Below are positions 42,776-54,669 of a stretch of DNA of 64,000 nt, piece after piece. Each line of letters opens with the position of its first letter. Position 1 is the first letter of the stretch. Made by a program: the position numbers and the translations under genes. Under the pieces are notes generated by a model, which was not told the DNA's origin, made no database searches, and saw nothing but the letters and a program-made list of their open reading frames with translations. This DNA comes from Lactarius indigo (Eukaryota; Basidiomycota; Agaricomycetes; Russulales; Russulaceae), in assembly GCA_025766275.1 (NCBI GenBank), contig JAFKAC010000073.1:62001-126000 (forward strand), given 5' to 3'.

Positions 42776-43042
42776 ATGTGTGGTGCGATACTGAAGTCCG
42801 CTCTTCTGAGAGCTGGACCTTTCGTGACTTTCGTCGCTCTTCTCTTGTCAATGGTGCTCTCTTCCACCGTCTTAGGCGCTCCCCTTGCTCTCGAGGAGGA
42901 CAGTAAAGTCTTGCCTGATGTGAACGAGCCTAGGTCAACTTGTTCCTTTGAGAATGGATATGAGGTTCGGCTCGAACCAGAAGATGATCCTCAGAGACTA
43001 TCCCTTCTTCGCCGCTGGCTCGCAGATGACCATTTCATTTGA
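42776..43042 (+). CDS. Possible small secreted protein
   Basis: An 88-residue intronless frame (MCGAILKSALLRAG...). A hydrophobic segment FVTFVALLLSMVLSSTVLG is followed by a likely signal-peptidase site before APLALEED, leaving about 50 residues with one Cys and an acidic middle. No family recognised and only weak promoter evidence (TATTTAT near 42715). The hydrophobic stretch could arise by chance. Confidence 0.4.
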   Translation: MCGAILKSALLRAGPFVTFVALLLSMVLSSTVLGAPLALEEDSKVLPDVNEPRSTCSFENGYEVRLEPEDDPQRLSLLRRWLADDHFI

Positions 43043-45975
43043 GGCGCTCTATTCGGGCTGCACCTCCTCATCTGTAAGCTTTCTTTTTGATTAGCTTTCA
43101 AATGTCAAATTTTCTCACCGCCTCTGTCCGCACTGGCAGCTAGCATTTACTATAAATGCTGTGTCGCAGGATTCTCGTGTGGGAAAAGAGGTAGCGACTC
43201 TAGTCAGACTGCTGTACTTTAGCAAAAGTGCAGAGACCGTCTTGTTGCTGATTACATGTTTGTTATGGGTGAGAAATTCAGAGCGGAGAACTAGCATTGT
43301 TAAGGTGCAGACAAAGCGCACATATCTGTGTTAGTTTACCAAGGGTAGGAGCTTGTAGGAATGCCGCAATGAAATTCTACGAAACTACGGCACTACTCGT
43401 CTCAGAAAGCAAATGAACAGAATTAACCCCGCGTCCAAGGTGCAGCCTACCGTTCCGATCTGTTTTTCCCGCTTTGACGATCGTAGTCACGTAGATGAAT
43501 CCCCCAGATGGTGCGTGTAAAGAGGTCAGCACTCAGCGATATAAGTACAGATGCGACAAGCTCCTCACTTCTTTGGTATCCTTGTCGCACTTGGGTTCTA
43601 GCACTGACGATGACGATAGTCTTCTGTCTGAACTGTCCATGGCAGAACGATGGTGGCCTCCCGAATTCCTGACATCGAAATTCCATCAACGTTGAGCAGT
43701 AGTGTCAACGAGAAGGACAAACGTTTGACGAGAATAAGAGAACAAGGCCATCAAATGTATGTTGGCGGCGCAGTGACGATACGTCAAGCTGATGGGTTAT
43801 CTTAGCTTTTCCCGTCATTTGCACATCTTACCTTCCTATTTCTAGGGTGTTCTGACTCAGCAACAGACGTTCAGCTGGACCCCACAAACGCCCATTTATC
43901 TGGGCGTCGAATGTTCCCTGAGAGGTAAACGTAGTAGCGCCGAAAGGGGAGGTTGGGTGGAGGAAGAGGGGACACTGACGCAAGACCGTTGCCATTGTAG
44001 AGATAAGGCTTTCATATCTGACGAGCGGTTGGCTTACAGGAACGAAACATTGCTAGAAGCGTACCGTGAAATTACAGTCTCGCCGTAACGTGCACAAAGA
44101 CCAGGGATCTCGTCAATTCGATGTCGTTAAGGATACCAGCTGTTCGTGCGGCTGCCAAAGACATGTCTCTCCATAGTCGGCTGCTGGTGCGCCAGACGGA
44201 GTACTGCAAGATGCTGCTAGATGAAAGAAAGAGACATTCGGGAATCCGAATGACGCTTTAGGACTGAAGCTCTGAGAAAAAATCTTCAGATAAAGTCGAC
44301 CTGTGGAGTGCCAAGGACGTAGATGAGAAGAACGTGAAGTACTGCTCAATGTCGAAGACTCAAGCGCTTGACTCAACCGTTATCTGAGCATCGAACTTCA
44401 GCTCATTTATCACGCACGATTTAAGCAAGATCACAGATAATGTCCATTTGACGTAATAAGAGAGTAACAACGGAGTGGGGATGTATACGACGCGGGAGGC
44501 GAATAAGGGGGGGGGGGGGGAAGAACATACGAATGACGAGCGAGGCTGGAAGTGTCCGACGACGAGAAGCAATAAGATCAATACGGCGAGCTCACGATTC
44601 CAAGGCCTAAACCGTCGACGAAGGTCGTTAGCTCGGATAGAACATGAGACAGAAAGAAGAAAAAGACATACCCGAACGACAAGTCCACGCATCCGAGGCC
44701 TGGACGTCAGAGGTTGTTGTGATAAGGACGACAAGAACGAGGTAAGAGGGAGGAGATAAACGCACCAAGACAAGCGGTTCACCGATCCAGGCATCCGTCC
44801 GACAACCAAGAACCAACCAATAGAGATTACGAGCAGGAGAGAACGAAGACGAGGACGATGGCGAAAAGAGAGAACATGCGGATTGGGCCAAGCGGTAGAC
44901 GTCAAAGTCGTCAGTCATCGATATGCAAGAACGAGACGGAAGAAAGAGCACGAACCTGAACAGCAGATCCAACCGCCGAGAGCACGCCTTTGTACCAATG
45001 ACCAGCGAGCGCGGTGTCGGGAGTCGAGAAAAACGAGCACAAAATCACAGACAGAGAAAAGAAACGGGGGAGGGCATATGGTGGATGGGAAAGAGAGCCG
45101 CAGAGACAGACGATTGGGAGACGGCTCGCCAAAGGCCAGGGCTGCAAAGAAAATTGAATCTTAGTCATGAACGGTGAAAAGAGACGAGAGGGATGAGTGA
45201 GGACGAACCTGTACAGCCGCTTGACGATCAAAGCACCTGTCTGCGCCAATAACCCAACCAAAACAAATACTAGAGTGGTGTAAAGGTAGGGCGATAGGGG
45301 TGATCCGGCTAAGTGGGCCGGTCAGGTGACAGAATCCGAAGGGCCGGTTCAATCGGCAACGAGAAAAGCGCGAAGTCGAAAGATGATAGAGGATGAACGA
45401 AGATGAGCAAAGGCGAAGATACTTCGCTTTGGAGAGGAGGTTTTTAAGGCACACGAAAGGATTGATGGAAAGGAACTGGATGATATTTCGAGTACCACGA
45501 GCGCACTTAAATACAATATAGCTACATTTTTTATGGAAACAAAAGTAAAGTATAGTAAAGAAAATACAAATACGCACGGGCCTTTTGCAGGCATGAAACA
45601 GGAGGCGGATGAAAGAGAAGGCGAGAATGATGGAAAAGGGGGAACAGACGACCCCTATGAGACTGGAAACGGTTTGAGGCGAAATGAATAAGGAATAATG
45701 GATCTTGAACCGCCGCGCATTATTGCGGCGGTAATGTCTTGATGTAGGTTCGAGTCGGCCGGGTCGAGCGTGCCAAGATACAACATAGAGACCAAGAACC
45801 GAGAACGAGTCGCAGGAAATAATGAGCGTAGAAGAGGAGGGGGGAGCGACGAGCAGTTGTTGTAGTTGATAGAAAAAAAAACGAGATGCGAAAACGTCTC
45901 GCAAGGGCCTGACATGGGCGTTGTCAGTTACAAAGTAGCGGGCGATGGGTGGGAACAAAAGGGAAAGAGACGAAC
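43043..45975. other. Intergenic, no supported gene
   Basis: Open frames on both strands are short or compositionally biased, without introns that extend them. Short C/T-rich stretches and a poly-G at 44509-44520 occur. On the minus strand the string GTTCGT, followed by C/T-rich sequence, recurs after the protease-like gene's stop (45971), near 45205 and near 44953, in each of the latter two cases preceded by CAG. Confidence 0.4.
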
Positions 45976-47987
45976 CTAGTTGTCGGCGGGGAAGAAGAGG
46001 ACGGCGTCGCGGAACTTGGCTTTGATGACGCAGTTCCAGAGCCATTCCATCGGAGTGCCGTATGTGATGTCGGAAGAGTCGGTGGGCCCAGCACCGCCGG
46101 TGAGCTGAGCGACGAAGTCCTTGTCGGCGCCAACGATAGCAGCTCCAGAGTCACCGCCTCGAGAGAAAGGGCCCGAATCGTTGTCGTAAGGGAACACGGC
46201 CGCCTCGAGCGAGTCGAAGTTGCCAAAGAGGCCGTAGCGGCGTTGGCGGGACTCGAAACCGTTAAGACGACCGATGGTGGTGAGCGTTGTGAGGCCGCGC
46301 TTGATGACGAATCGGGTGGGGCTGCCCTTGCTGTCCTGGCTGTTGGGCTCCTTGATCTTGGCGGCGGCGAGAATGACCTTGAGCAAATAGATACGATCGT
46401 CGGGGTAGTCAAACTCGGAGGGCACTTCGACACGAGGGTACATGAGACTCATGAATTTGCCTGCTTGTATCTCAACGCCTAGAATATGAACAGTTAGACT
46501 GGGCACTTTCAGTCGGATGGGTCAGCACGCACCCAGGTCGATAGCATTTCCCCGGAAGTTCGGCAAGAATTTCTCTTTATCCAACTTGATGACGCACACG
46601 TCCTTCGTGTAGCCGTGAGGGGCATTGAGGCCGGTGATGGGCGGAGACCAGACGACGTGGCCGATGACGCGCTTATCGACGTCCGACCAGTCCTTCTTCA
46701 AAGTCGCAAAGAACTTCTTCAGCTCGACTATCTTCTTCTTCGTGTCGTCCAGTTGCTGTTGGTACCTCGCGTGGACCTCCGCCACCTGTTGGTCGCCGCC
46801 CTCTACCCTCGTCGCGTACCTATTGACGCTTTTCTCCAAGACAGAAACGCTGTTCTTTGACGTCCCGATTTCGGCCTGAATCGACGCAAGAAAGTCTTCG
46901 AACGCCTTATTGCCCATGAGGACGACATGCTTCTTCGGGGCGGCTGTAAAGGTGTAGTCAGAACTCTGCTCATCTTCTGGAAGCAGACAGAGGGAACGAA
47001 CTTACGAGTGTGATAGCTGTATTCCTCATTGCCTTGCGTGTCCGGGAACAGCACGTGGCGTGCAGTGACACCGTAGAGATCGTCGCCGATCTTGAAATAG
47101 AACCCAAGCGTGCCCTGCATATGGAGAGTCCTCAACCCAGCGATAGGCAGGCTCAGAGTAGTCGTGACACGGTCCATGACGTTCCTGAGTGGATGAAAGT
47201 GGTTGACTGGGGCGTAGAGGATGGGACCAGAGAGACGCTGAGCCTCGGACTCGCGATAGGCGATGTCGATATCGTCGATATCGTACCGCTTAAGGAGGTC
47301 TAGAATGCCTTGAGCCGAGTCAAAAGCGGCGTCACCGTTTGTACTGTCCGGCAAGACTCCAACCCAGATGGTGACAGGACTGATAACGGTATTGTCGTGA
47401 CCGCCCTTGGTCTGCTCCTCCCAGCGGAAGCGAACGAGGTCGATAGAGGTGAACTTGATATTTTTGTCGTCGAAGAGCTCAACCATCTTTGAACGAATGT
47501 CAGTCCGCAGATTGCTACGCTTCGAGAAGATCACAAACCTTATCAAGAATCGTTGCCCAAAGCTTATCCTTGCCGAGTTTGGCATGGTCGTGGACGGTGA
47601 GGAGCTGCATCTTGCGAACGTCTTGCGATGGCCCGGACGGTGGCAAGAAGACATCCGTCGACGTTCTGTAGATGAGCTTCGGAGCCTGTTTTCTGTTGCC
47701 GCGGATGCCGTGGTAATAGAGATAGGCCTCTAGTTTCGGAACGCCGTGGTCAGACGAGTCGACCCAAGTCAAGCTAGTGGCATCGTCACTGTCCCACAGC
47801 TTGAAATTCTCGTACGACTCAGAGCCGCTGGAGCCGGACGAGAGACGCTTGGACTGTATGTCGCAGTCTCGGTCGAACGCATCGCTTTGGACGTGTTTAT
47901 CCCAGTCGATTGCTAGAAGGGCGATGTGGGCGGGTCAGTATGGAAAAAGACCAATAAAACACAAAGGGACTCGCGTATGTTGGACAT
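45976..47987 (-). CDS. Predicted trypsin-fold serine protease-like protein
   Basis: Exons (minus) 47987-47975, 47912-47539, 47486-47006, 46943-46533, 46478-45976; phases agree, 593 residues. I recognise it as an uncharacterised basidiomycete family. Trypsin-like triad signals are visible: TARHVLF with His273, DVCVIKL with Asp404 (compare the trypsin DxxLIKL element) and RGGDSGAAIV with Ser537. Between His and Asp lies an insertion of about 65 residues with coiled-coil character (SVSVLEKSVNRYATRV ... QQQLDDTKKKIVELKK). There is no signal peptide, so it is probably intracellular. Exon 1 is only 13 bases and its donor is GCGAGT, a GC-AG intron, supported by frame and by the TATA box 104 bases upstream. 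Proteolytic activity is a prediction. Confidence 0.8.
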
Positions 47988-48090
47988 GGCGAAGAAGTTG
48001 AGCAGTCGACGAGGAAATGCGTTGAGCGAGTTGAGTTGACAAAGAACTGGCAGGGGAGAGTCGTATAGCGCTACAGATTGAAGAGCGTCC

Positions 48091-48098
48091 TTTTTATA
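48091..48098 (-). promoter_or_regulatory. TATA box of the protease-like gene
   Basis: Minus-strand TATAAAAA within GGGTATAAAAAGG, 104 bases before the start codon. Confidence 0.6.
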
Positions 48099-48101
48099 CC
48101 C

Positions 48102-49747
48102 CAAATAGGAGGCGTCACAAGCGACTGGAGGATCCTCGATTCTCCAACTGGTGCAGCTGGGTTTTAAATGAGGGGGATAGCGACTATGATCACTGTCTGC
48201 CACTCAGCATTCGTTCTCTACATTTTTTGGTACAAAAACGACAAAAGGAGGCAAACTCGGGGCGGCACGGGCGGCAGGACGAAGGAGGAAAGGGACGGGG
48301 CGGCCTCGATGACCAACCCGACGGGTGAGCTCGATCGGGTTGTTTGCAACCGCTTGCCACCCTGCGCCACCCCGCGCCAAACAAACGGCCCATTCCTTGC
48401 GGCGGGAACCGCCGTGCTCGACTTGGTCAGCGATCGGCCCCTACGGACCAGTCACCGCGCGTGACTGGAGCAAGACTTTGTCGAGAGAAGTCTATGTGTG
48501 CTCTTGACACTGCTTTTGCACGCTCCAACCATGCCGATCGTCGAGCACTTCTACTTTCATACACGTCAGAGCTCAGGAGTGTTTCATCCAGAGACTCGGG
48601 ACAGAGGAGACCAGTTAAATAGAGCAACCTCAATTGACGGGTCACTCAGTCTCTCTCTTCCCTTAATCTTATCTTATCCACCTCTTTGTTCTCACCCTCC
48701 TGTAACCTCGATCCCTTACTGTGCTCGAGGAATATACCGAAGTCCTAACTCTGTCCTCAACTTGTCTTGAGTGACATCGGCTCCACGCTGGTGTTCAATG
48801 CTGGTGTTACACCCTTGGTTCTTGCCTTGGTTACACCTTTGCCAGTGCTTCCCTTTCCATATTTTTCCTGCCATTGTGGGCTCTTAAACTAGATTGCAGG
48901 TAGTACGCTTGAATTGAATGGTATCCAACCAGCCCAGGAGTAGTAGTAAGAACATAATGGTTTCCGCTTAAACTATCGCGTCAATAGGTGCAGACATAAC
49001 TTAGGCAGAGGAACAGTTGTACATGTGACACAAAATTACTGGACAAACAGTATACTGCCAAACGTCCCTGACCCTGTTTGAGGGTTCGGTAATTCAAGGT
49101 CCATGCGACCCCAATTTAGACCCATTGGCATGCTGGTCATGAGAGGGTTATACGGAGGTTGAAAGCCATGGCACCTGGCTCAATCTCCCATTGGGCCCTG
49201 CCACGCACCGATCTGGAGGTCGGACCAAGGTCCAGTCGGCAATGAATCAACAATACGATTTGTGCGGCTGGGTCAGCGATGACTCTGGACCCTCTGTCAA
49301 CCTCTAAGGGTGCTTACATCGGCATTTAGTGGTGGTCATACAGCGGTCGTCTGCAACAGCATGCCACCATTGCGTGCTACGTTGGGCTCATACAATTGGT
49401 TGTTTGTTGTGCAGACATTTTGGATGTGCGTTCACAATATGATGAAATTAACGGTTTGGACTATAACAATGCAAAAACTAAACAATGATGGTATGTAGAT
49501 GGTATTGGCGAGTGAGAATTCAGCGAGGTCCTTGGCAATGTCGTCTTTTGTCTTGAAACCGGTGGCAGTGAGTGAGAATTCAGCAAGGTCCTTGGTAACA
49601 TCATCCTCCATCTCGTATGCCTTGAAACCAGCTGTCTCCTTCGTTTCCTCATCCAGGACCTCCACGACGGTAGGCTATACGATAAGATGAACCACTGCCT
49701 GCCTTGTGAACATATTGGCACAACAAAATAACGAGAAACTCAACGCG
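48102..49747. other. Intergenic, no supported gene
   Basis: Mostly anonymous. 49495-49676 (minus) holds an open frame with a duplicated segment (DVTKDLAEFSL and DIAKDLAEFSL) that may be debris of the relic to its right. Nothing else recognisable. Confidence 0.4.
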
Positions 49748-50069
49748 TCAATCCCAGTGAGTACTGGTATGCAGGGTCTCCTGCCACATTGGAAGTTGAT
49801 CGCTTGATGGACGAAGGGGTATCTTGGAACCACTCTGGTAATTATACAGGTCGACTTGCAACGCCTCGTTGAAGAACCTGACAATACAATTAGCAAATTG
49901 ACAGACAGTTAAAAGGTGGAATCATACCAGGTGATCTTGCGGTTCCATGTCGCAGAATCTGGAAGTCCCGCAAAGAGGTCTGTGCGAATATACTCAAGGT
50001 AATCATCAACATAGTTCCAGAATTGCTGAGGTGTGTACTCCTTCCCGGTGATTGTGACACCCCCATCAT
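49748..50069 (-). pseudogene. 3' end of an uncharacterised host gene cut by Gypsy G3
   Basis: Minus-strand exons 50069-49928 and 49877-49748 splice in phase through a GTATGA...TCAG intron (49927-49878) to give GKEYTPQQFWNYVDDYLEYI ... WFFNEALQVDLYNY ... WQETLHTSTHWD and a stop. It resembles a basidiomycete hypothetical-protein family with a GKxY...FWxxVD motif, function unknown. The G3 3' LTR begins at 50070, so the 5' part of the gene should lie beyond the right edge of this window. Confidence 0.5.
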
Positions 50070-50610
50070 TGTAACGTCGCCACGACGTTAGCTCAACTTG
50101 AGCTCGAAGGAGGCGGTAACAACTTAGCAAAATGCCCTTGCTGACACGACGACACGAAGGTCCGTGCTCTTGCCTTAGTGAATACTCGGAGGTACACTGG
50201 CAAGACTCGATGACTTGTCACAAACAAAGTTGGACTCGAGGCGTTTTTAGAGAGTGGAAGCGGAAGAGAGAAAGAAACAAGTGACAATTCAAGAAGACCA
50301 AGATGGCGTATCTTGGTCTTCATAAGACAGTTTAAATACAAGTTAAGCAGGCTTACAAGCGCTGCTATGAGTCACAGTAGGTAAGCGTCCAACGTATCGC
50401 AGAAACACCGCAAACACTAATACTACTAGTACCTGTACTAGTATCGAGTCATAGCTGCATCGCTCAGTCAGCTATCAGTCGTAATCACCTATTGTACTAC
50501 CGTATCGCCGTAGGTAAGTCCGCAACTAATCTACCTTACTGCCGTAGTTGCAACCGGTACAGTAAGGGTCCGCAATCCGTATTACACAATACTCGTGTCG
50601 GAACGTAACA
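50070..50610 (-). repeat. G3 3' LTR
   Basis: 541 bp, minus-strand TGTTACG...CGTTACA, preceded by a polypurine tract (GAGAAGGGGGTGA, 50611-50623). It holds the same palindrome as G2 (50293-50321), with TATTTAAA 34 bases upstream of the 3' arm. Confidence 0.88.
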
Positions 50611-50639
50611 TCACCCCCTTCTCAGCATGAGACCCCGAC

Positions 50640-51325
50640 TCACCGAAAGTCCCTAGGCAGCCAGGTACGCTGCTCGTCTGCAATGCGTTCCAACGCCGTT
50701 GCTCGCTCCAGTCAGTAAATGGAGTCCCGTCGGTCGTCCTGCGCGCATTCAATCATGGTGCAGAGCTGACTGACACGGGCTCGGAGGTGGTCGAGCTCGT
50801 AGCTAGCCACGCGGAAGCGCATGACCTCTGCCATGAGCGACTCGTCATTGATGCGGTTGAGTGCCCGGTCCGTGATTTTGTCGGCTTCAAAGACAACGAG
50901 GTCCTCGTGGGGGTATGTCAGGCAGAGAGTGGCCAATACATGCGGCTCAGTGTAAAAGGGCTTACCATAGACGTGCGGCGACCCTGGTATGACTCCTAGG
51001 ATGAGGGGGTCGGCCCCTCCGATAAGTTGGACATGTGACGCGTCCCGCTCTACTCCGTCCGGCCCGGTGATGGGGTATCGAATGTAATGGGGTCATTGGT
51101 TCGCCCGGAACCCTTCAGGTGCAATGACATGCGCGGGGTCCTCAGCGGTGGTGAACGGACAGTGATCGGTGGCGCCAGGCACGTGCACACGTCCTCGATA
51201 CATGGGGGACCCGTCGGTGTAGACGAGCCAGGGAGTGACGCGGGGATTATCAGGGTCACTTTTCGTTCAAAGGAAGGAGTGTCTCGCCGGGTAATAATCT
51301 TCGTCGTCATGGCCAGCCTCAGCTG
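50640..51325 (-). pseudogene. G3 pol, C-terminal tail
   Basis: Continues the G3 pol frame after the G2 insertion: DDEDYYPARHSFL, TGA (51267-51269), then VTPWLVYTDGSPM ... HEDLVVFEADKITDRALNRI ... DSIY, TGA (50712-50714), LERATALERI, ending at the stop 50640-50642. In G2 both TGA positions are Arg. No function is known for this tail. Confidence 0.8.
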
Positions 51326-51789
51326 TGTTACGGTTTCGCATCGGAACCCTTACTGTACCGGTTGTGGCTACGGCTGTAAGGTATATTAGTCACGGACTCG
51401 GGGTTTACGGTAGGAGTTAGGCGTTAGAGGATGACTCGATCCTAGTACAAGTAGTAGTAGTATTAGGATTGCGGTACTTACGCGATACGTTGGACGCTAC
51501 ATTACGGTGACTCATAGCAGCGCTTGAAAGCCTGCTCTTCTTGTATTTAAGGTAGCTGCGGAAGACCAAGATACGCCATCTTGGTCTTCTTCAATCGTCA
51601 CTTCTATTCTCTTCCATTCTCGCCTCTCAAGACGTGCCTTCCATCAAGGGGAGTGCCTTATCCAGAACCTAGTGTCTGCGTACATCTAGGACCCGCCTTT
51701 GAGCCATACGCCTCTGCGCGTGATTAGCTAAGTCATAGAAGTCGCCTTTAATCGAGCTCAAGTCGAGCTAACGTCGTGACGGCGTTACA
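51326..51789 (+). repeat. G2 5' LTR
   Basis: 464 bp. TATTTAAG at 51544-51551 and a perfect 12-bp palindrome (arm GAAGACCAAGAT, 5-nt loop) at 51561-51589; the 3' arm starts about 34 bases after the TATA element. Confidence 0.93.
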
Positions 51790-51791
51790 TT

Positions 51792-51802
51792 AAGACCAAG
51801 AT
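51792..51802 (+). promoter_or_regulatory. G2 self-priming primer-binding site
   Basis: AAGACCAAGAT, two bases after the LTR, exactly complementary over 11 nt to ATCTTGGTCTT in the LTR palindrome at the presumed transcript start. Same 2-base spacing as G1. This fits Tf1-type self-priming, in which the RNA's own first nucleotides are the primer. Confidence 0.7.
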
Positions 51803-51926
51803 ATCCATTGTGGCGACTGTCAACACCAGAGAACAGTGGACGAGTTTCCGTCCATATCATCTAGACCGGAGAGGAGACCGCAACGTACCAACCCGATTCC
51901 TAGGAGCAGCCAGGTGGAGAGACTGA

Positions 51927-53804
51927 GGAGACGAAACTGGATATTTTGTGGAATTCAACGGACCCACGAGGTTTAGACCTGTTGAGTTCAATTTCGATCA
52001 CCTGTGCTGGGTGGAAGTTACGTGGAACCCCATAGACCACCGCTGGGACGTCGTCAGACCAGCAGGGAGACAATACCAGTGCGACATCGACGCACGAGAG
52101 CTCAATTCACGAGCCGACTGGGGCCCTATTGACGGACAGTTAAGAGAACATTCTACTGGAGAAGCAGTCAGCGAGGAAACTGAAGAAGACGAACAAAGCG
52201 AAGAGAACCGACCCGCGAGTGTCGGGCCTATTGAGCAATACACCATCCAACGAGCTGAGTCCCTGCATATTTCAGAACAGCCAGAAGTCATTCACGTACG
52301 ATCACCGGGAGCAGAAATGGCAACTACCACCATGACAGCCGAAGAAATTATGACTGTTAGGGAGCAAGCAGCGCGAGAAGCGGCCGAAGCAATTAGACAA
52401 GAATCACAGCGGCACCTCATGCCTATCAACCCTGAAACAGGGCACCGTATGACTGCAGACGACGCAGCAATCTTTCGAGCCATTGGACCCGACCAGGGAG
52501 ACCCCCCGTCGGGGGGTGGAGGAAGACGAGGAGTACCACTAGACCCCCCACCGGGATGGGGAGGACCACCCGGGGACGACTTCCCCCGACGCCCAGGAAG
52601 AGGAGGGAACCCGCCGGACCTCCCAAATAATCCACCGGAAGGAGGACCCCCGGGAGGCGATGGCGGAGGCGGTGGTGGAGGAGGCGCAGGGGGGGGAGGA
52701 CAAGGGCACGAAAAACTGACCGGTGAACCTCCCACCATCTTTGATGGCGATTGCACTAAAGTGGATTCGTTCCTCACACAATGGCATGTCTATTGGGGAA
52801 TGAACCTCGACACCCCTATTATGCGCAACGACTACTGACGAAGCCTCCTATTCCTGTCCTACATAAAAGGGGTATCAGTCAGCGAATGGGTACTTTCGTA
52901 CCTCAAATGGCTCAATCGGCAGATACAACGAGGGATAGACCAGCACACGCGCGACCTGTGGAACGCGGTAGCGGAGGGATTTAACCAAAGGTTCGTTAAC
53001 ACCCTCGAACGCGAACAAGCTCAAGCGCTTCTTAGAAAAGGACTCAAGATGGTTGACGGAGACATTGATAAGTACGTCAACGAGTTCGAAGAAGCCGCCA
53101 GGAAGGCCGGATACCGCCTCAATGACCCCCAAACCATTGACCTCTTTACCAAGGGGCTGCCCAAGAAACTCTACGAAAAGACCTACGATCTGGACGAACC
53201 GGAGACGTTCGACGAATGGAAGCGAGCGACGCTCCGTAGGCAACGCAACTACATCCACATCCGTGCGCGGGTGGATGAGTATAAAGACAGCAAGCCCAAA
53301 AAAACAGGAAACGCCGGATGGACCGTTCCCCAAAATCTCGCCAACCCCTGGGCAATGGACACTTCCGCTGATCGAACCAAGGCGCGACTAGCAGGGTCGG
53401 AAGAGATCGATTATAGCAAACCACCGTACACCAACTCACCCCCCTTTCCACCAAGGGGAGGACCAGGAGTCCGAGGTCGAGGAAGGGGAGGGTCACGACG
53501 AGACCTAAGGACGGTGTTATGTTATAACTGCCACGCACCAGGCCATCTCTCACGAAATTGCCCCCATCCTAGGCAGCCGCGACAGTGGCAATCACAGAAC
53601 CCCGGACCCTCTAGTGTCCGGATGACAGAAACCGACTACTATATGCAAGAGTCGCTGCCAGCCCAGATACAGGCTGCCTCAACCAGCAAAACAGCCGAGG
53701 AGCGTGCCAAAGAATGGCTCACCGGAGTAGCAAACGCGCCCAACGAAGTAAAAGACCTGATATTGCAGGATCTGTGGGGAAAAGAGGGTTTTCGGAGCGC
53801 CTGA
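51927..53804 (+). pseudogene. G2 gag with one TGA
   Basis: The frame is open from 51927 to TGA at 53802-53804 apart from one in-frame TGA (52836-52838, ...RNDY then RSLLFLSY). The first ATG in the whole transcript in any frame is 52317, with A at -3 and G at +4. The 123 or more codons before it look coding (LCWVEVTWNPIDHRWDVV) but contain no Met. Features: Pro/Gly-rich linker near 52500-52700, capsid-like region (FNQRFVNTLEREQAQ, KYVNEFEEAARKAGY), one CCHC knuckle CYNCHAPGHLSRNC, and a basic RGRGRG stretch before it. Confidence 0.85.
53777..53792 (+). promoter_or_regulatory. Tandem -1 slippery heptamers in G2 gag-pol overlap
   Basis: In the gag frame, G GGA AAA (53777-53783) and G GGT TTT (53786-53792) both have the X XXY YYZ form. 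They lie 10-19 bases before the gag stop, inside the overlap with the -1 pol frame. A 5-bp stem ACCCA/TGGGT follows at about 53807-53822. Confidence 0.6.
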
Positions 53805-54669
53805 ACCCATCGGCCTGGGTGAGGGCTTTAAATTGTAATTCTGTAATCATGACGCGCTTTCGTTCTCTTCGAATTCCAGTCTCGATTCGTACGAATTACC
53901 GAATGGCCGACATAAAAGCATTGGTGGATTCGGGAGCCACCGACAACTTCATACACCCGAACTTCATCAAAAAAATGGGTATCGGGACCCAGCAACTAAT
54001 CCAACCGCGGAAGGTCTGGAACATAGACAGTACAGAAAACAAAGCTGGGTCCATCACTCACTTCACCGATCTGGATGTATACGCCAACGGATATCATAGG
54101 ACCATGAGATTCCTTATCACGAATCTTGGAAACGAAGAAGTTGTCCTGGGATACCCTTGGTTGGCAACCTACGAACCAACCATTAATTGGCGAGACGCGG
54201 TCATACATGAAAAGATCATGCCAGTTGTGATCAGCACGCAGGACAGTCTGGACCGTCACACCGTCATCGCAACCGCGCTAACTAATGATGAAAAGGAAAT
54301 GATAGTCCTCGAACTAGACGAAGAAGACACATACTTGCGAGCAACTACGTCCACAGAATTGGCCATCCAGGCCAAGGGGGAGGAAAAGCCCGTAGAACTG
54401 CCGGCAGTCTACCACGCCTTCCAACAACTCTTCAGCGAAGAAGCATCACAACGATTTCCCCCCGCCAGACCGTGGGACCACGCGATAGACTTCAAGCCGG
54501 GTACCCCTTCAGCAATAGACTGCAAAATATACCCATTAACGCAGGAAGAGGAAGGGAAACTCAAGGAATTTCTAGACGAAAAACTGCAGCAAGGATATCT
54601 GCGACCCTCCATATCCCCGTACGCATCTTCATTCTTCTTTGTCAAAAAGAAGGACGGAAAACTACGCCC

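Noticed and set aside
44360..45300. Minus-strand frames and three GTTCGT-containing segments resembling repeated exons
   Set aside because: The similarity between segments is weak, frames are broken and no acceptor sites join them; kept only as a note in the intergenic entry.
45161..46045. 294-codon minus-strand frame overlapping the end of the protease-like gene
   Set aside because: It is in a different frame from the spliced gene, which has consistent phases and catalytic motifs; low-complexity Leu/Ser/Phe composition.
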